The position numbers were made by a program, and so were the translations under genes. 64,000 bases of DNA, from the NCBI GenBank assembly GCA_002356635.1, contig CP023454.1, positions 744,001 through 808,000 on the forward strand. Reading direction: 5' to 3'. Of the stretch, positions 47,878 through 57,008 are shown piece after piece. A model generated the notes under the pieces. The model was not told the DNA's origin, made no database searches, and saw only the letters and a program-made list of their open reading frames with translations. The stretch's first letter is position 1. Each line of letters begins with the position of its first letter. This stretch comes from Rhodobacteraceae bacterium QY30. GTDB taxonomy: Bacteria; Pseudomonadota; Alphaproteobacteria; Rhodobacterales; Rhodobacteraceae.

Positions 47878-49221
47878 TCAGTTCCGAAGGTAGCTCTCCA
47901 TGCTGTCGTCCAGCGCATCCTTCCAAGGCGTGTGGTGCTTGGGCGCCATGGTGCCGGTGATGACCGACTTGTAGCAGTTGTTGCGGAAGCCCATGATGTC
48001 GGCCTTCTTGTGGTCCTTCCATTCGAAGAAGGCCTCGCAGGCGCCATCCACGTCGAAGGACGGATAGTCCGTCTCGGCGATCAGTTCCTTCACGTAGTCG
48101 CCCTGGTAGTGGATCGCGTCATGGGCGTCCTTGCCGGCATCCTCGCCCGCCACGCGGTCTTCCACGTCCTTCAGCAGCACGGCCTTGTCCGACGGGATCT
48201 GGATCTTGCCCATGATCGCGTCACGCACCCACCAGGCCTGGGCGTCGAACATGTTGAAGGTGAACCACTGGTCCTGCATGCCCAGGTAGAACATCCGCGG
48301 GTTATGGACCCAGACGACGCCCTTGTAGAGATCGGCGGTGGCGAGCCGGTTGGCCGTCTTCAGGCGCAGGTCGTCGGGCAGGAAGGGGAAGTGGTGCTTG
48401 TAGCCGGTGCACAGGATGATGGCGTCGAAGTCGGCCTTGCTGCCATCGCGGAAGGTCGCGGTGCGGCCCGAAACGCTTTCCAGCGCCGGGACTTCCTTCC
48501 AGTTGTCCGGCCATTTGAAGCCCATCGGCGCGTTGCGATAGGCGACGGTGATGGTCCTGGCGCCGTATTTCCAGCACTGCGAGCCGATGTCCTCGGCCGA
48601 GTAGGAGGAGCCGAGCAGCAGGATGTCCTTGCCCGCAAATTCGCGTGCATCGCGGAAATCATGGGCGTGCAGCACACGGCCGTTGAAGGTGTCGAAGCCC
48701 GGGTAGAAGGGAACGTTGGGGGTCGAGAAGTGGCCGGTGGCACAGACCACATGGTCGAAGACTTCGGAATAGACGTGATCGTTCGCCAGGTCGTGCACCG
48801 TGACGGTGAACTTGTTGGTGGCTTCATCGAAGGCGACATTGCGCACGGTGGTCGAGAAGCGGATCCATTTGCGCACGTCGGCCTTCTTCACGCGGCCTTC
48901 GATGTAGTCGAACAGCACCGCGCGCGGCGGGTAGCTGGCGATCTGCTTGCCGAAATGTTCCTCGAAGGAATAATCGGCGAATTCCAGCCCTTCCTTCGGG
49001 CCGTTCGACCACAGGTAGCGATACATCGACCCGTGGACCGGTTCGCCGTATTCGTCGACGCCCGTGCGCCAGGTGTAGTTCCACAGACCGCCCCAGTTGG
49101 ACTGCTTTTCAAAGCAGACGATTTCGGGGATGTCCTCTCCCTTCTGCGCGGCGGACTGGAAGGCCCGCAGCTGCGCCAGACCGGAGGGTCCTGCGCCCAG
49201 AACGGCGACTCGTTTCTTCAT
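47878..49221 (-). CDS. tmm: Trimethylamine monooxygenase
   Basis: Flavin-containing monooxygenase that oxidises trimethylamine to TMAO with NADPH and O2. The 447-residue length equals that of known bacterial Tmm. It has the FAD loop [20 protein letters not shown], the NADPH loop [12 protein letters not shown], the FMO fingerprint [11 protein letters not shown] and the Tmm-typical [20 protein letters not shown] and [16 protein letters not shown]. It is transcribed towards tdm and the globin gene. Confidence 0.96.
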   Translation of the reverse strand: MKKRVAVLGAGPSGLAQLRAFQSAAQKGEDIPEIVCFEKQSNWGGLWNYTWRTGVDEYGEPVHGSMYRYLWSNGPKEGLEFADYSFEEHFGKQIASYPPRAVLFDYIEGRVKKADVRKWIRFSTTVRNVAFDEATNKFTVTVHDLANDHVYSEVFDHVVCATGHFSTPNVPFYPGFDTFNGRVLHAHDFRDAREFAGKDILLLGSSYSAEDIGSQCWKYGARTITVAYRNAPMGFKWPDNWKEVPALESVSGRTATFRDGSKADFDAIILCTGYKHHFPFLPDDLRLKTANRLATADLYKGVVWVHNPRMFYLGMQDQWFTFNMFDAQAWWVRDAIMGKIQIPSDKAVLLKDVEDRVAGEDAGKDAHDAIHYQGDYVKELIAETDYPSFDVDGACEAFFEWKDHKKADIMGFRNNCYKSVITGTMAPKHHTPWKDALDDSMESYLRN

Positions 49222-49270
49222 GCTGATCTCCCTTGCGAAGGGCCCGTTTCGGACCCTGTTTTTTCATCAA

Positions 49271-49324
49271 TTCTTTGCGCCCGGTTGCATGTCTGTCAAA
49301 TTATTTTCATGTGAAGAATGCAAC
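49271..49324 (-). promoter_or_regulatory. Promoter and shared AT-rich motif upstream of tmm
   Basis: On the minus strand TTGACA (49299-49294) is 17 bases from AAAGAA (49276-49271), a weak promoter. Just upstream, at 49324-49297, the gene-sense strand reads GTTGCATTCTTCACATG followed by AAAATAATTTG. A similar word, GTGCATATTCTTCCCATT followed by AAATAAATATT, lies before tdm in the same orientation. Confidence 0.35.
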
Positions 49325-49352
49325 AAAAGCGGATTTTCCTCGTGGTTGCCCA

Positions 49353-49382
49353 ACAAAAAGGCCCCCGGAAGCGGGGGCCTGA
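49353..49382 (-). terminator. Intrinsic terminator of gmaS
   Basis: On the minus strand AGGCCCCCGC, loop TTCC and GGGGGCCT pair, followed by TTTTTG. It begins about 20 bases after the gmaS stop codon and closes mgsABC-gmaS. Confidence 0.85.
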
Positions 49383-49402
49383 TTGCTGCCTGGGGGCGTT
49401 GC

Positions 49403-50734
49403 TCAGATGTCGAGCGTGTTTTCGTGTTCCCAGCGCGAGAAGTGGGAAACGAAGCTGTTCCATTCCTTGTGCTTCAGCTTCAGATAGGCGCTCGAGAATT
49501 CCTCGCCCATCATCGCCTTCAGCGTCTTGTCCTTGTCGTATTCACGCAGCGCGTCCAGCAGGTTCAGCGGCAGCTTCGGGGCGCCCTTCACCTTGTGGCC
49601 GTCCTGGTACATGTCGATGTCCCAGCGGCGGCCGGGGTCGGCCTTGGTGCGCACACCATCCAGGCCGGCGGCCAGGATGACGGCTTGCAGCAGGTAGGGG
49701 TTCGCCGCACCGTCCGGCAGCCGCAGCTCGAACCGGCCGGGGCCGGGGACGCGCACCATGTGGGTGCGGTTGTTGCCGGTCCAGGTGACTGTGTTCGGCG
49801 CCCAGGTCGCGCCCGAGGAGGTGCGCGGCGCGTTGATGCGCTTGTAGCTGTTCACCGTCGGGTTGCAGATCGCCGCCAGCGCCGAGGCGTGCTTCATGAT
49901 GCCGCCCAGGAAGTGCCGGCCCTGGTCGGACAGCGACAGTTCCTTGGTGGCGTCGGCGAAGGCGTTCTTCTTGCCGTCCAGATCCCAGACCGAGATATGG
50001 GCGTGGCAGCCCGAACCGGTAAGGCCCTTGAAGGGTTTCGGCATGAAGGTGGCGCGCAGGCCATGCTTTTCGGCCACCGACTTCAGCATGAACTTGAAGA
50101 AGGACAGCTTGTCGGCGGTCTGAAGCACGTCATCGTATTTCCAGTTCATCTCGAACTGGCCGATCGCGTCTTCGTGGTCGCTTTGATAGGGCTCCCAGCC
50201 GAAGCCCATCATGTAGTCGCTGACTTCGGAAATCACGTCGTAGCGGCGCATGATCGCCTGCTGGTCGTAGCAGGGCTTCTCGGCCGTATCGAGTTCATCG
50301 GCGATGCTGGCGCCATCGGGCGACAGCAGGAAGAACTCGGGCTCGACGCCGGTCTTGACGCGCAGGCCTTCCTTCGCGCACTCGTCCACCAGCTTGCGCA
50401 GCACGTTGCGCGGCGCCTGGGCCAGCGGCTTGCCTTCCATCACGCAGTTGGCAGGAACCCAGGCAACCTCGGGTTTCCACGGCAGCTGGATGACACCGCT
50501 GGGATCGGGCACGGCCATCATGTCCGGATGCGCCGGCGTCAGATCGAGCCATGTCGCAAAACCGGCAAAACCCGCGCCGTCGACGGCCATGTCGTTGATG
50601 GCCTGGGTAGGGACCAGCTTTGCGCGCTGGCCCCCGAACAGGTCGGTGTAAGATACCATGAAGTACTTTACACCCTTGTCCTTTGCCCATTTCTCGAGGT
50701 CAGTGACCACGGATAGCTCCCTGTCGTGTTTCAT
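49403..50734 (-). CDS. gmaS: Gamma-glutamylmethylamide synthetase (glutamine synthetase family)
   Basis: Joins methylamine to glutamate with ATP. The 443-residue protein belongs to the glutamine synthetase fold, seen in GVEPEFFLL, the GCHAHISVW metal/ATP region, NSYKRIN and RVPGPGRFELRLPDGAANPY. The wide spread from ordinary GlnA and its place after mgsABC point to GmaS rather than housekeeping GlnA. It starts 5 bases after mgsC. A terminator follows. Confidence 0.9.
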   Translation of the reverse strand: MKHDRELSVVTDLEKWAKDKGVKYFMVSYTDLFGGQRAKLVPTQAINDMAVDGAGFAGFATWLDLTPAHPDMMAVPDPSGVIQLPWKPEVAWVPANCVMEGKPLAQAPRNVLRKLVDECAKEGLRVKTGVEPEFFLLSPDGASIADELDTAEKPCYDQQAIMRRYDVISEVSDYMMGFGWEPYQSDHEDAIGQFEMNWKYDDVLQTADKLSFFKFMLKSVAEKHGLRATFMPKPFKGLTGSGCHAHISVWDLDGKKNAFADATKELSLSDQGRHFLGGIMKHASALAAICNPTVNSYKRINAPRTSSGATWAPNTVTWTGNNRTHMVRVPGPGRFELRLPDGAANPYLLQAVILAAGLDGVRTKADPGRRWDIDMYQDGHKVKGAPKLPLNLLDALREYDKDKTLKAMMGEEFSSAYLKLKHKEWNSFVSHFSRWEHENTLDI

Positions 50735-50739
50735 TTTTA

Positions 50740-52068
50740 TTAAAATCCTCCGTTCCGGCCGGGGATCCAGGTCGTGCCTGCCAGGGGAACGCCCGCCATG
50801 GCGGCGGCTTCCACGTTCAGGGCAACCAGGTCTTCCGGCTCAAGGTTGTGCAGGTGATTCTTGCCACAGGCGCGGGCGATGGTCTGTGCTTCCAGCGTCA
50901 TCACCTTCAGGTAGTTCTTCAGACGACGGCCACCCAGGATCGGGTCGAACCGCTTGAACAGTTCCGGGTCCTGCGTGGTGATGCCGGCCGGATCCTTGCC
51001 TTCGTGCCAGTCGTCATAGGCATCGGCGGTGGTGTTCAGTTTCTGGTATTCGGATTCCAGTTTCGGGTCGTTGTCGCCCAGGGCCACCAGCGCCGCGGTG
51101 CCGATGGCGACCGCGTCGGCGCCCATCGCCATGGCCTTGGCCACGTCTGCGCCGGTGCGGATGCCGCCCGAGACGATCAGCTGCACCTTGCGATGCATGC
51201 CCAGGTCCTGCAGCGCCTTCACCGCCTGCGGGATACAGGCCAGGATCGGCATGCCGACGTGTTCGATGAAGACGTCCTGCGTTGCCGCGGTGCCGCCCTG
51301 CATCCCGTCCAGAACCACGACGTCGGCCCCGGCCTTCACCGCCAGCGCGGTGTCGTAGTAGGGGCGTGCGCCGCCGACCTTGACGTAGATCGGTTTTTCC
51401 CAGTCGGTGATCTCGCGGATTTCCAGGATCTTGATTTCCAGGTCGTCCGGGCCGGTCCAGTCAGGGTGACGGCAGGCCGAACGCTGGTCGATGCCCTTGG
51501 GCAGGTTGCGCATCATCGCCACGCGGTCGGAAATCTTCTGACCCAGAAGCATGCCGCCGCCGCCGGGCTTCGCGCCCTGGCCGACCACGACCTCGATGGC
51601 ATCCGCGCGGCGCAGGTCATCGGGGTTCATGCCGTAGCGCGACGGCAGGTATTGGTAGACCAGCGTTTTCGAATGGCCGCGCTCTTCCTCGGTCATGCCG
51701 CCGTCGCCGGTGGTGGTCGAGGTGCCGGCTTCCGACGCGCCGCGGCCCAGGGCTTCCTTGGCGGGGCCCGACAGGGCGCCGAAGCTCATGCCCGCGATGG
51801 TGATCGGGATGTCCAGGTGGATCGGCTTCTTGGCGTAGCGGGTGCCCAGCCAGACGTCGGTGGCGCATTTCTCGCGGTAGCCTTCCAGCGGATAGCGGCT
51901 GATCGAGGCGCCAAGGAACAGCAGGTCATCGAAGTGGGGCAGGTGGCGTTTCGTGCCGCCGCCGCGGATGTCGTAGATTCCGCTGGCGGCCGCGCGGCGG
52001 ATTTCCGCGTTGATCGCCGGGGTGAAGGTTGCCGAGTAGCGCGGCGGGGTATGGGGAAAATCGCTCAT
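50740..52068 (-). CDS. mgsC: N-methylglutamate synthase subunit C (FMN glutamate synthase domain)
   Basis: A 442-residue protein like the FMN-binding central domain of glutamate synthase. IAGMSFGALSGPAKEALGRG, TGDGGMTEEERGHSKTLVYQ, YLPSRYGMNPDDLRRADAIE, VGQGAKPGGGGMLLG and QLIVSGGIRTGADVAKAMAM-GADAV are clear. With MgsA and MgsB it converts gamma-glutamylmethylamide or methylamine plus glutamate to N-methylglutamate. It lies 12 bases after mgsB. Confidence 0.9.
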   Translation of the reverse strand: MSDFPHTPPRYSATFTPAINAEIRRAAASGIYDIRGGGTKRHLPHFDDLLFLGASISRYPLEGYREKCATDVWLGTRYAKKPIHLDIPITIAGMSFGALSGPAKEALGRGASEAGTSTTTGDGGMTEEERGHSKTLVYQYLPSRYGMNPDDLRRADAIEVVVGQGAKPGGGGMLLGQKISDRVAMMRNLPKGIDQRSACRHPDWTGPDDLEIKILEIREITDWEKPIYVKVGGARPYYDTALAVKAGADVVVLDGMQGGTAATQDVFIEHVGMPILACIPQAVKALQDLGMHRKVQLIVSGGIRTGADVAKAMAMGADAVAIGTAALVALGDNDPKLESEYQKLNTTADAYDDWHEGKDPAGITTQDPELFKRFDPILGGRRLKNYLKVMTLEAQTIARACGKNHLHNLEPEDLVALNVEAAAMAGVPLAGTTWIPGRNGGF

Positions 52069-52080
52069 GATCCTGATGCC

Positions 52081-52812
52081 TCAGTAGGCCGACGCATTGT
52101 CGATGTTGAAGTTGTAGAGCTTGCGGGCCGAGCCATAGCGGCGGAACTCTTCCGGGCGGGCCTTGCCGGTTGCTTCGCCACGGCGCAGCAGATCTTCCAG
52201 CGCCTCGTAATGTTCGGGGCGCATCTCCTTCTCGATGCAGTCCGCGCCCAGGGATTTCACCTTGCCGCGCACGAAGAGCTTGGCTTCGTAAAGCGAATCG
52301 CCCAGTGCGTCGCCCGCGTCGCCCAGAACGACCATGTGGCCCGACTGCGCCATGAAGCAGGACATGTGGCCGATGTTGCCGTGCACCACGATGTCGATGC
52401 CCTTCATCGAGATGCCGCAGCGCGAGGAGGCGTTGCCCTTGATGACCAGCAGGCCGCCGCGGCCGGTGGCGCCGGCATACTGGCTGGCGTCGCCTTCCAC
52501 GATGACGGTGCCCGACATCATGTTTTCCGCCACGCCCGGACCGGCCGAGCCGGTGATTCGGATGGTGGCCTGCTTGTTCATGCCGGCGCAGTAGTAGCCG
52601 GTGGTGCCGCGGACGGTGATGTCCAGAGGCGCGTCAACGCCCACCGCGATGGCGTGGCTGCCGCGGGTGTTGACGATTTCCCAGACGGTTTCGTTGGTCT
52701 GGACGCCGCGCAAAGCGTGCAGCGCCTGGTTCAGTTCGCGCAGGCCGCGGGCGGCGAGGTCGAAGGTGTGCATTTCGGATGCTCCGGCGGTAGGAAGACT
52801 CGGCTTGTTCAT
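52081..52812 (-). CDS. mgsB: N-methylglutamate synthase subunit B (GXGXG domain)
   Basis: A 243-residue protein with the GXGXG beta-helix of the glutamate synthase C-terminal domain: GSAGPGVAENMMSGTVIVEG, GATGRGGLLVIKGNASSRCG and KGIDIVVHGNIGHM. It supplies the structural arm that lies between the amidotransferase and FMN domains in the single-chain enzyme. The start lies 2 bases after the mgsA stop codon. Confidence 0.9.
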   Translation of the reverse strand: MNKPSLPTAGASEMHTFDLAARGLRELNQALHALRGVQTNETVWEIVNTRGSHAIAVGVDAPLDITVRGTTGYYCAGMNKQATIRITGSAGPGVAENMMSGTVIVEGDASQYAGATGRGGLLVIKGNASSRCGISMKGIDIVVHGNIGHMSCFMAQSGHMVVLGDAGDALGDSLYEAKLFVRGKVKSLGADCIEKEMRPEHYEALEDLLRRGEATGKARPEEFRRYGSARKLYNFNIDNASAY

Positions 52813-52814
52813 GG

Positions 52815-53711
52815 TCAGTGCTTCCAGAAATAGACGGTTGCGGGTTCCGGCTCCCAGACGCGGGCGTTCTCGATGCCCGGCAGGTTCACCAATGCGCGGT
52901 ATTCCGACCCGAAGGCGACGTACTGGTCGGTTTCAGCCATGACGGCCGGCTTGCAGGCGATCGGGTCGCGCACGACGCCGAAGCCGTCCTTTGTGCCGAC
53001 GACGAAGGTATAGAAACCGTCCAGGTCTTCCAGACCCGATTCCAGCGCCTGGCCCAGGTTCTGGCCTTCCTTCAGCTTCTGGCTGACGTAGGCGGCGGCC
53101 ACTTCGGTGTCGTTCTGAGTCTCGAACGTCATGCCCTGGCGAATCAGTTCCCGGCGCAGGCCGTTGTGATTCGAAAGCGAGCCGTTGTGGACCAGGCACT
53201 GGTCCGGGCCGGTCGAGAAGGGGTGCGCGCCCATCGTGGTGACGGCCGATTCGGTCGCCATCCGGGTGTGTCCGATCCCGTGCGAGCCCTTCATCTTCGA
53301 CACGTCGAAGCGGGCGGCCACGTCCTTGGGAAGTCCGACTTCCTTGTAGATTTCCAGGCTGTCGCCGACGCTCATGATCTTCATGCCGGGGCGCAGGTGG
53401 GCGAGCGCCGAGCGGGCGGCTTCGATCTGATCCATCGGCACTTCCAGAACGGCGTGGGTGCTTTTCACAAGCATCGCCACCGGCTGGCCCAGAGCTTCAT
53501 GCAGTTCGCCGTCCAGGCCGGCAAAGTCCTGGTCGGGATTGGCCGACTGGACGGTGATCTTGCCAAGACCGTCGTCGGGACGGCCGTAGATGGCGATTCC
53601 CGCGCTGTCCGGGCCCCGGTCGGTCATGGTGATCAGCATGTCCGTCAGCAGGGCGCCCAGCTGAGGTTCAAGCGATTTATCCTTTAAGAACAGTCCTACG
53701 ATCCCGCACAT
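52815..53711 (-). CDS. mgsA: N-methylglutamate synthase subunit A (class II amidotransferase)
   Basis: A 298-residue class II glutamine amidotransferase with the nucleophile Cys2 (MCGIVGLFLKDKSLEP) and AIYGRPDDGLGK. GIGHTRMATESAVT and PFSTGPDQCLVHNGSLSNHN line the active site. It corresponds to the glutaminase domain of glutamate synthase and is first in mgsABC-gmaS. The genes face the small membrane protein genes across a 277-base region rich in A and T near 53772-53800. Confidence 0.9.
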   Translation of the reverse strand: MCGIVGLFLKDKSLEPQLGALLTDMLITMTDRGPDSAGIAIYGRPDDGLGKITVQSANPDQDFAGLDGELHEALGQPVAMLVKSTHAVLEVPMDQIEAARSALAHLRPGMKIMSVGDSLEIYKEVGLPKDVAARFDVSKMKGSHGIGHTRMATESAVTTMGAHPFSTGPDQCLVHNGSLSNHNGLRRELIRQGMTFETQNDTEVAAAYVSQKLKEGQNLGQALESGLEDLDGFYTFVVGTKDGFGVVRDPIACKPAVMAETDQYVAFGSEYRALVNLPGIENARVWEPEPATVYFWKH

Positions 53712-53988
53712 GGGTCTCTCCTTCTCCTGTGTTCAGCTCCTGGCGGGGTGGGGTGGTGAGTTGCCCCGTCAGGAAATTTTTTTTCATACTAGGCAAATCC
53801 ATTTCCATAAGTCGAGAACTTTTCGCGGATCGTATTTTTCGTCGTCGTCGCGTTCAGTTTCCTTGACAGGAGCGGCGGCCCGGCGTTCTCTTTGAAGAAA
53901 AAAAATATCACGCAGGGAAAAGCGGAAGGGAGGCCCGCACCCCGAGCGTGCAAGCGCAAACCGCGCATCACATAAGGGAGGATTGAAG
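53712..53988. promoter_or_regulatory. Divergent control region between mgsA and the small membrane protein genes
   Basis: No gene is seen here. An AT-rich block at 53772-53800 reads GGAAATTTTTTTTCAT then ACTAGGCAAATCC. A block with GGGAAAATTATTTTA and TTTGCTAGGCAG lies before the second permease (57316-57355). A second AT patch, AAGAAAAAAAATATCACG, lies at about 53896. These could be shared control sites. Confidence 0.4.
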
Positions 53989-54303
53989 ATGGATGTGACA
54001 TCCACTCTCAACAACAATTCGAATCTGACATCCAGGATCGAAGCCATGCACCGCCGTGACATGGCCGTCGCCTGGGCTTTCGTGATCGGGCTGTGGCTGG
54101 CCGTGATCTTCGTGGCGATGGCGACATGGAACCTGGCACCGAACCCGACGGCGCGAATCGTGCTCCTTGTCAGCGGCAGCATCGTGCTTTTGTTCAACAC
54201 GGCCGCGATCGTTGCCATGCTGCGCCACTACCGCGAAGACCGCGACTTCATGTACGGGCTGGACATCAAGTTCCTTGATGCCGCACGCGCTGCGAAAGGA
54301 TAA
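53989..54303 (+). CDS. Small two-pass membrane protein, first of three before a permease
   Basis: A 104-residue protein with two hydrophobic segments, about 28-50 (AVAWAFVIGLWLAVIFVAMA) and 58-80 (RIVLLVSGSIVLLFNTAAIV). The N-terminus is polar and Asn/Ser-rich. GGGAGGA lies 6 bases before the ATG, an excellent ribosome site, so it is well expressed. It is followed after 5 bases by the next small gene. I recognise no family. Confidence 0.8.
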   Translation: MDVTSTLNNNSNLTSRIEAMHRRDMAVAWAFVIGLWLAVIFVAMATWNLAPNPTARIVLLVSGSIVLLFNTAAIVAMLRHYREDRDFMYGLDIKFLDAARAAKG

Positions 54304-54308
54304 CCCCC

Positions 54309-54698
54309 ATGGCACGCTATGTTCCCCCGAAGCAGGGCAAGATCGGCCAGGTCATCGACGTGATCGTGCTTCTGGTGCTGGCGATCGGCTCGCTTTACAT
54401 CCCGCTTTTCATGGGCATGGCCGGCAGCACCAAGACCCCGCAGGTCGTGGAAAACCCCACCTGGGAAAGCCTGGGTCAGAACGCGACGATGGTGCAGCGC
54501 TGGAACGAACTGGGCTACGCGGACCCGGCCTCGGCGGCCGATATCATCACCGCCCGGTTCGACTACACCTTCAGCTGGTTCAGCCTCGGGCTGATGGTCG
54601 TCATCCTTGTCGGCTACTTCGCGATGATGCTGATCCTTTCCGAAAAGGAATACCGCGAAATGATCTCCGAGAAATTCGGCAACGGCGGGAGGCACTGA
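54309..54698 (+). CDS. Small two-pass membrane protein, second of three before a permease
   Basis: A 129-residue protein with hydrophobic segments at about 14-38 (VIDVIVLLVLAIGSLYIPLF) and 88-110 (FSWFSLGLMVVILVGYFAMM). Between them is a loop of about 50 residues (TPQVVENPTWESLGQNATMV) expected in the periplasm. The C-terminal end is charged (EKEYREMISEKFG). No domain is recognised. It starts 5 bases after the previous gene and ends 1 base before the next. Confidence 0.8.
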   Translation: MARYVPPKQGKIGQVIDVIVLLVLAIGSLYIPLFMGMAGSTKTPQVVENPTWESLGQNATMVQRWNELGYADPASAADIITARFDYTFSWFSLGLMVVILVGYFAMMLILSEKEYREMISEKFGNGGRH

Positions 54699-54699
54699 C

Positions 54700-54867
54700 A
54701 TGGATCTGTGGACTTTCCTGGAATACGCCGCCTGGGCCCTGTCGGCCCTGTTCGGAATCCTGATCGCCATCGACTGGATCCGCACCGACACGACCTATGA
54801 CGAAGACTTCCTCACCTCGTCCCGCGAAGGCGAGCTGGAAGCGATGACCGAACAACATCATCACTAG
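54700..54867 (+). CDS. Very small one-pass membrane protein, third of three before a permease
   Basis: A 55-residue protein: MDLWTFLEYAAWALSALFGI, then LIAIDWIRTDTTYDEDFLTS, an acidic stretch and HHH at the end. One membrane segment covers about residues 6-25. GGGAGG lies 7-12 bases before the ATG, inside the end of the previous gene. The tight spacing and good ribosome site support a real gene despite its size. The permease gene starts 11 bases after it. Confidence 0.72.
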   Translation: MDLWTFLEYAAWALSALFGILIAIDWIRTDTTYDEDFLTSSREGELEAMTEQHHH

Positions 54868-54878
54868 GGGCGCGGGCA

Positions 54879-56267
54879 ATGGTTGAAACGACACATGAGC
54901 CGACCGAACGCGTCGGACTTCTACGGGTGCTGGGGCCGGCCCACGTCTGGGCGCTGGGCGTCGGCATCGTTCTTGTGGGCGAATACATGGGCTGGAACTT
55001 TGCCGTCGGCAAAGGCGGGGCCTATGCGGCGCTGATGGCCTGCTGGTTCGCGGGCATCCTTTACACCTGCGTGGCCATGATCGACAGCGAGGTGACATCG
55101 ACCGTCGCCGCCGCGGGCGGTCAGTACACGCAGGCCAAGCACATCATCGGGCCGCTGATGGCCTTCAACGTCGGCCTCTACCTCGTGTTCGCCTACACGA
55201 TGCTGGAGGCGGGGAATGCCATCACCGTGGGCTTCCTTGTCGATACCGTGTCCGCCATGACCGGCCACAGCGGCATCGACCAGCGGCCCTTCATCATCCT
55301 GGCCATCATGTTCCTGGCCTGGCTGAACTACCGGGGGGTTCTGGCGACGCTGACCTTCAACCTGGTCATCACCGCCTTTGCCTTCACCGCGATCATCCTG
55401 CTGTTCCTGTCGCTCAAACCCTGGAGCGGCGACAGCCTGCTGGCCCATGCGGATCTGATGACCGATCTGCCCTATGGCTGGCTGGGCGTTCTGGCTGCCA
55501 TGCACTTCGGCCTGTGGTTCTACCTGGGCATCGAAGGCACGACCCAGGCCGCCGAGGAAGTTCGTTCGCCCGCGCGGTCGCTGCCCTTCGGCACGCTTGC
55601 CGGGATCATGACGCTGCTGACCGCCGCCACGCTGACCTGGTACATCTGCGTGGGCCTGATGCCCTGGGAATACCTGGGCCAGTCCGGGGTGCCGCTGTTT
55701 GACGCCGCGCGCCTGTCGGAAAGCAACGTGCTGATGGTGATCCTGGGCTTCGGAACGCTGTTTGCGACGCTCGCTTCGGCCAACGGCTGCATCAACGACG
55801 CCAGCCGCGCCTGGTTCGCGATGGGACGGGACCACTACCTGCCGGCATGGTTCGGCGCCGTTCACCCGAAGTATCGCACGCCCTACCGCGCGATCATCTT
55901 CCTGGTGCCGATCGCGCTGATCTTCGCGCTGGGCGCGCCGCTGGACCAGGTGATCACCTTCTCGATCCTGTCGGGCCTGCTGGAATACACCTTCATGCCC
56001 TTCAACGTGATCCTGTTCCGCAAGAAATGGCCGCTCGAATCGATCAAGCGCGGCTATGAACACCCGTTCCACCCGCTGCCCGCGATCATGCTGCTGCTTC
56101 TGTGCAGCGTGGCCTACTTCGCGGTGTTCCTGGGCTACGGCACGCAGTTGATCGCCATGCTGATCTTCTACGTGCTGGTGTCCTTGTGGTTCCACTTCTG
56201 GCGCTACCGCTTCGTCTACCGCGCCGGGCAGTTCACCATGCCGTGGAACAAGCCGGCCGGTTACTGA
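54879..56267 (+). CDS. APC-family amine/amino acid permease
   Basis: A 462-residue carrier with about 12 membrane segments. It resembles ethanolamine permeases (Eat type): LLRVLGPAHVWALGVGIVLV-GEYMGWNF, then AAGGQYTQAKHIIGPLMAFN and GIEGTTQAAEEVRSPARSLP. The C-terminal half has RAWFAMGRDHYLPAWFGAVHPKY. Because it sits between mgsABC-gmaS and dmmDABC, it probably imports an amine such as methylamine, dimethylamine or trimethylamine; that is inference from position. It ends a four-gene unit with three tiny membrane proteins. Confidence 0.85.
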   Translation: MVETTHEPTERVGLLRVLGPAHVWALGVGIVLVGEYMGWNFAVGKGGAYAALMACWFAGILYTCVAMIDSEVTSTVAAAGGQYTQAKHIIGPLMAFNVGLYLVFAYTMLEAGNAITVGFLVDTVSAMTGHSGIDQRPFIILAIMFLAWLNYRGVLATLTFNLVITAFAFTAIILLFLSLKPWSGDSLLAHADLMTDLPYGWLGVLAAMHFGLWFYLGIEGTTQAAEEVRSPARSLPFGTLAGIMTLLTAATLTWYICVGLMPWEYLGQSGVPLFDAARLSESNVLMVILGFGTLFATLASANGCINDASRAWFAMGRDHYLPAWFGAVHPKYRTPYRAIIFLVPIALIFALGAPLDQVITFSILSGLLEYTFMPFNVILFRKKWPLESIKRGYEHPFHPLPAIMLLLLCSVAYFAVFLGYGTQLIAMLIFYVLVSLWFHFWRYRFVYRAGQFTMPWNKPAGY

Positions 56268-56321
56268 TACCAACTGCGCGTCCGGGGCACGCCCGGGCGC
56301 GCGGCAACTTCGGGGGCAAGC

Positions 56322-57008
56322 GTGGATCCTTTGACACTGACGGCCGGTGCGGCCGCAATGACCGCCGGGGCGGTCACGACCCTGGTCCGCCGCGCCTCGC
56401 TCGCCCGGGCACGGGACCGGGCCGCCATCTTCGACAACATCGCGCCGCATTTCGATGATGTGCGGCTGAGCCCGTCGCCGGACGGTTTTGCCCGGATGAC
56501 CGGCCGGCGGGACGGCAACCGATTCGATCTGCGCGTCATGCAGGACACGCTGACGATGCGGAAACTGCCCGCGCTGTGGCTGCTGGTGACGCTGACCGAA
56601 CGGCAGCCCATGGCCGCCACCACCGACATCCTTCTGCGCCCCTCGGGGGGCGAGCCGTTCAGCCCCTTCATGCGGCTGCCCGTCACGGTGACGCCACCGC
56701 CTGGCCTGCCGGCCGACGCCGGGGTGCGGAGCGACGGGAAGGGCACTCTGCCCGATCCCCAGGTATTGGCCCCGCATCTGGGGATCCTGCACGATACCGC
56801 CGCAAAAGAGCTTCTGTTGACCCCCGCGGGCCTGCGGCTGGTCTGGCTGACAGAGGAGGCCGACCGCACCCGCTATCTGCTTTACCGGGACGCCGAGATG
56901 GGGCGCAGGCCCTTGCCCGCCGCGACGGCGCTGCGCCTGACGTCGGCCCTGTCCGCGCTGGCCGCGGACCTTGCGGAAAGCGTTGCCGAGAAAAGGAAAT
57001 CTGCCTGA
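56322..57008 (+). CDS. Hypothetical protein, possibly membrane-anchored
   Basis: A 228-residue protein that begins with GTG. An Ala/Thr-rich stretch at residues 4-20 (LTLTAGAAAMTAGAVTTLVR) is the only hydrophobic part and may be an anchor. The remainder looks globular, with LRVMQDTLTMRKLPALWLLV and GILHDTAAKELLLTPAGLRL. No family is recognised. Its stop overlaps the start of the next gene (ATGA). It follows the permease after 54 bases and may belong to the same transcript. Confidence 0.68.
   Translation: MDPLTLTAGAAAMTAGAVTTLVRRASLARARDRAAIFDNIAPHFDDVRLSPSPDGFARMTGRRDGNRFDLRVMQDTLTMRKLPALWLLVTLTERQPMAATTDILLRPSGGEPFSPFMRLPVTVTPPPGLPADAGVRSDGKGTLPDPQVLAPHLGILHDTAAKELLLTPAGLRLVWLTEEADRTRYLLYRDAEMGRRPLPAATALRLTSALSALAADLAESVAEKRKSA

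Noticed and set aside
49403-50734. Housekeeping glutamine synthetase GlnA
   Set aside because: No glnB nearby, diverged active-site surroundings and tight linkage to mgsABC favour gamma-glutamylmethylamide synthetase.
50740-53711. Ordinary glutamate synthase split by frameshifts
   Set aside because: Three complete genes with their own starts match the three-subunit N-methylglutamate synthase layout; no leftover fragments are seen.
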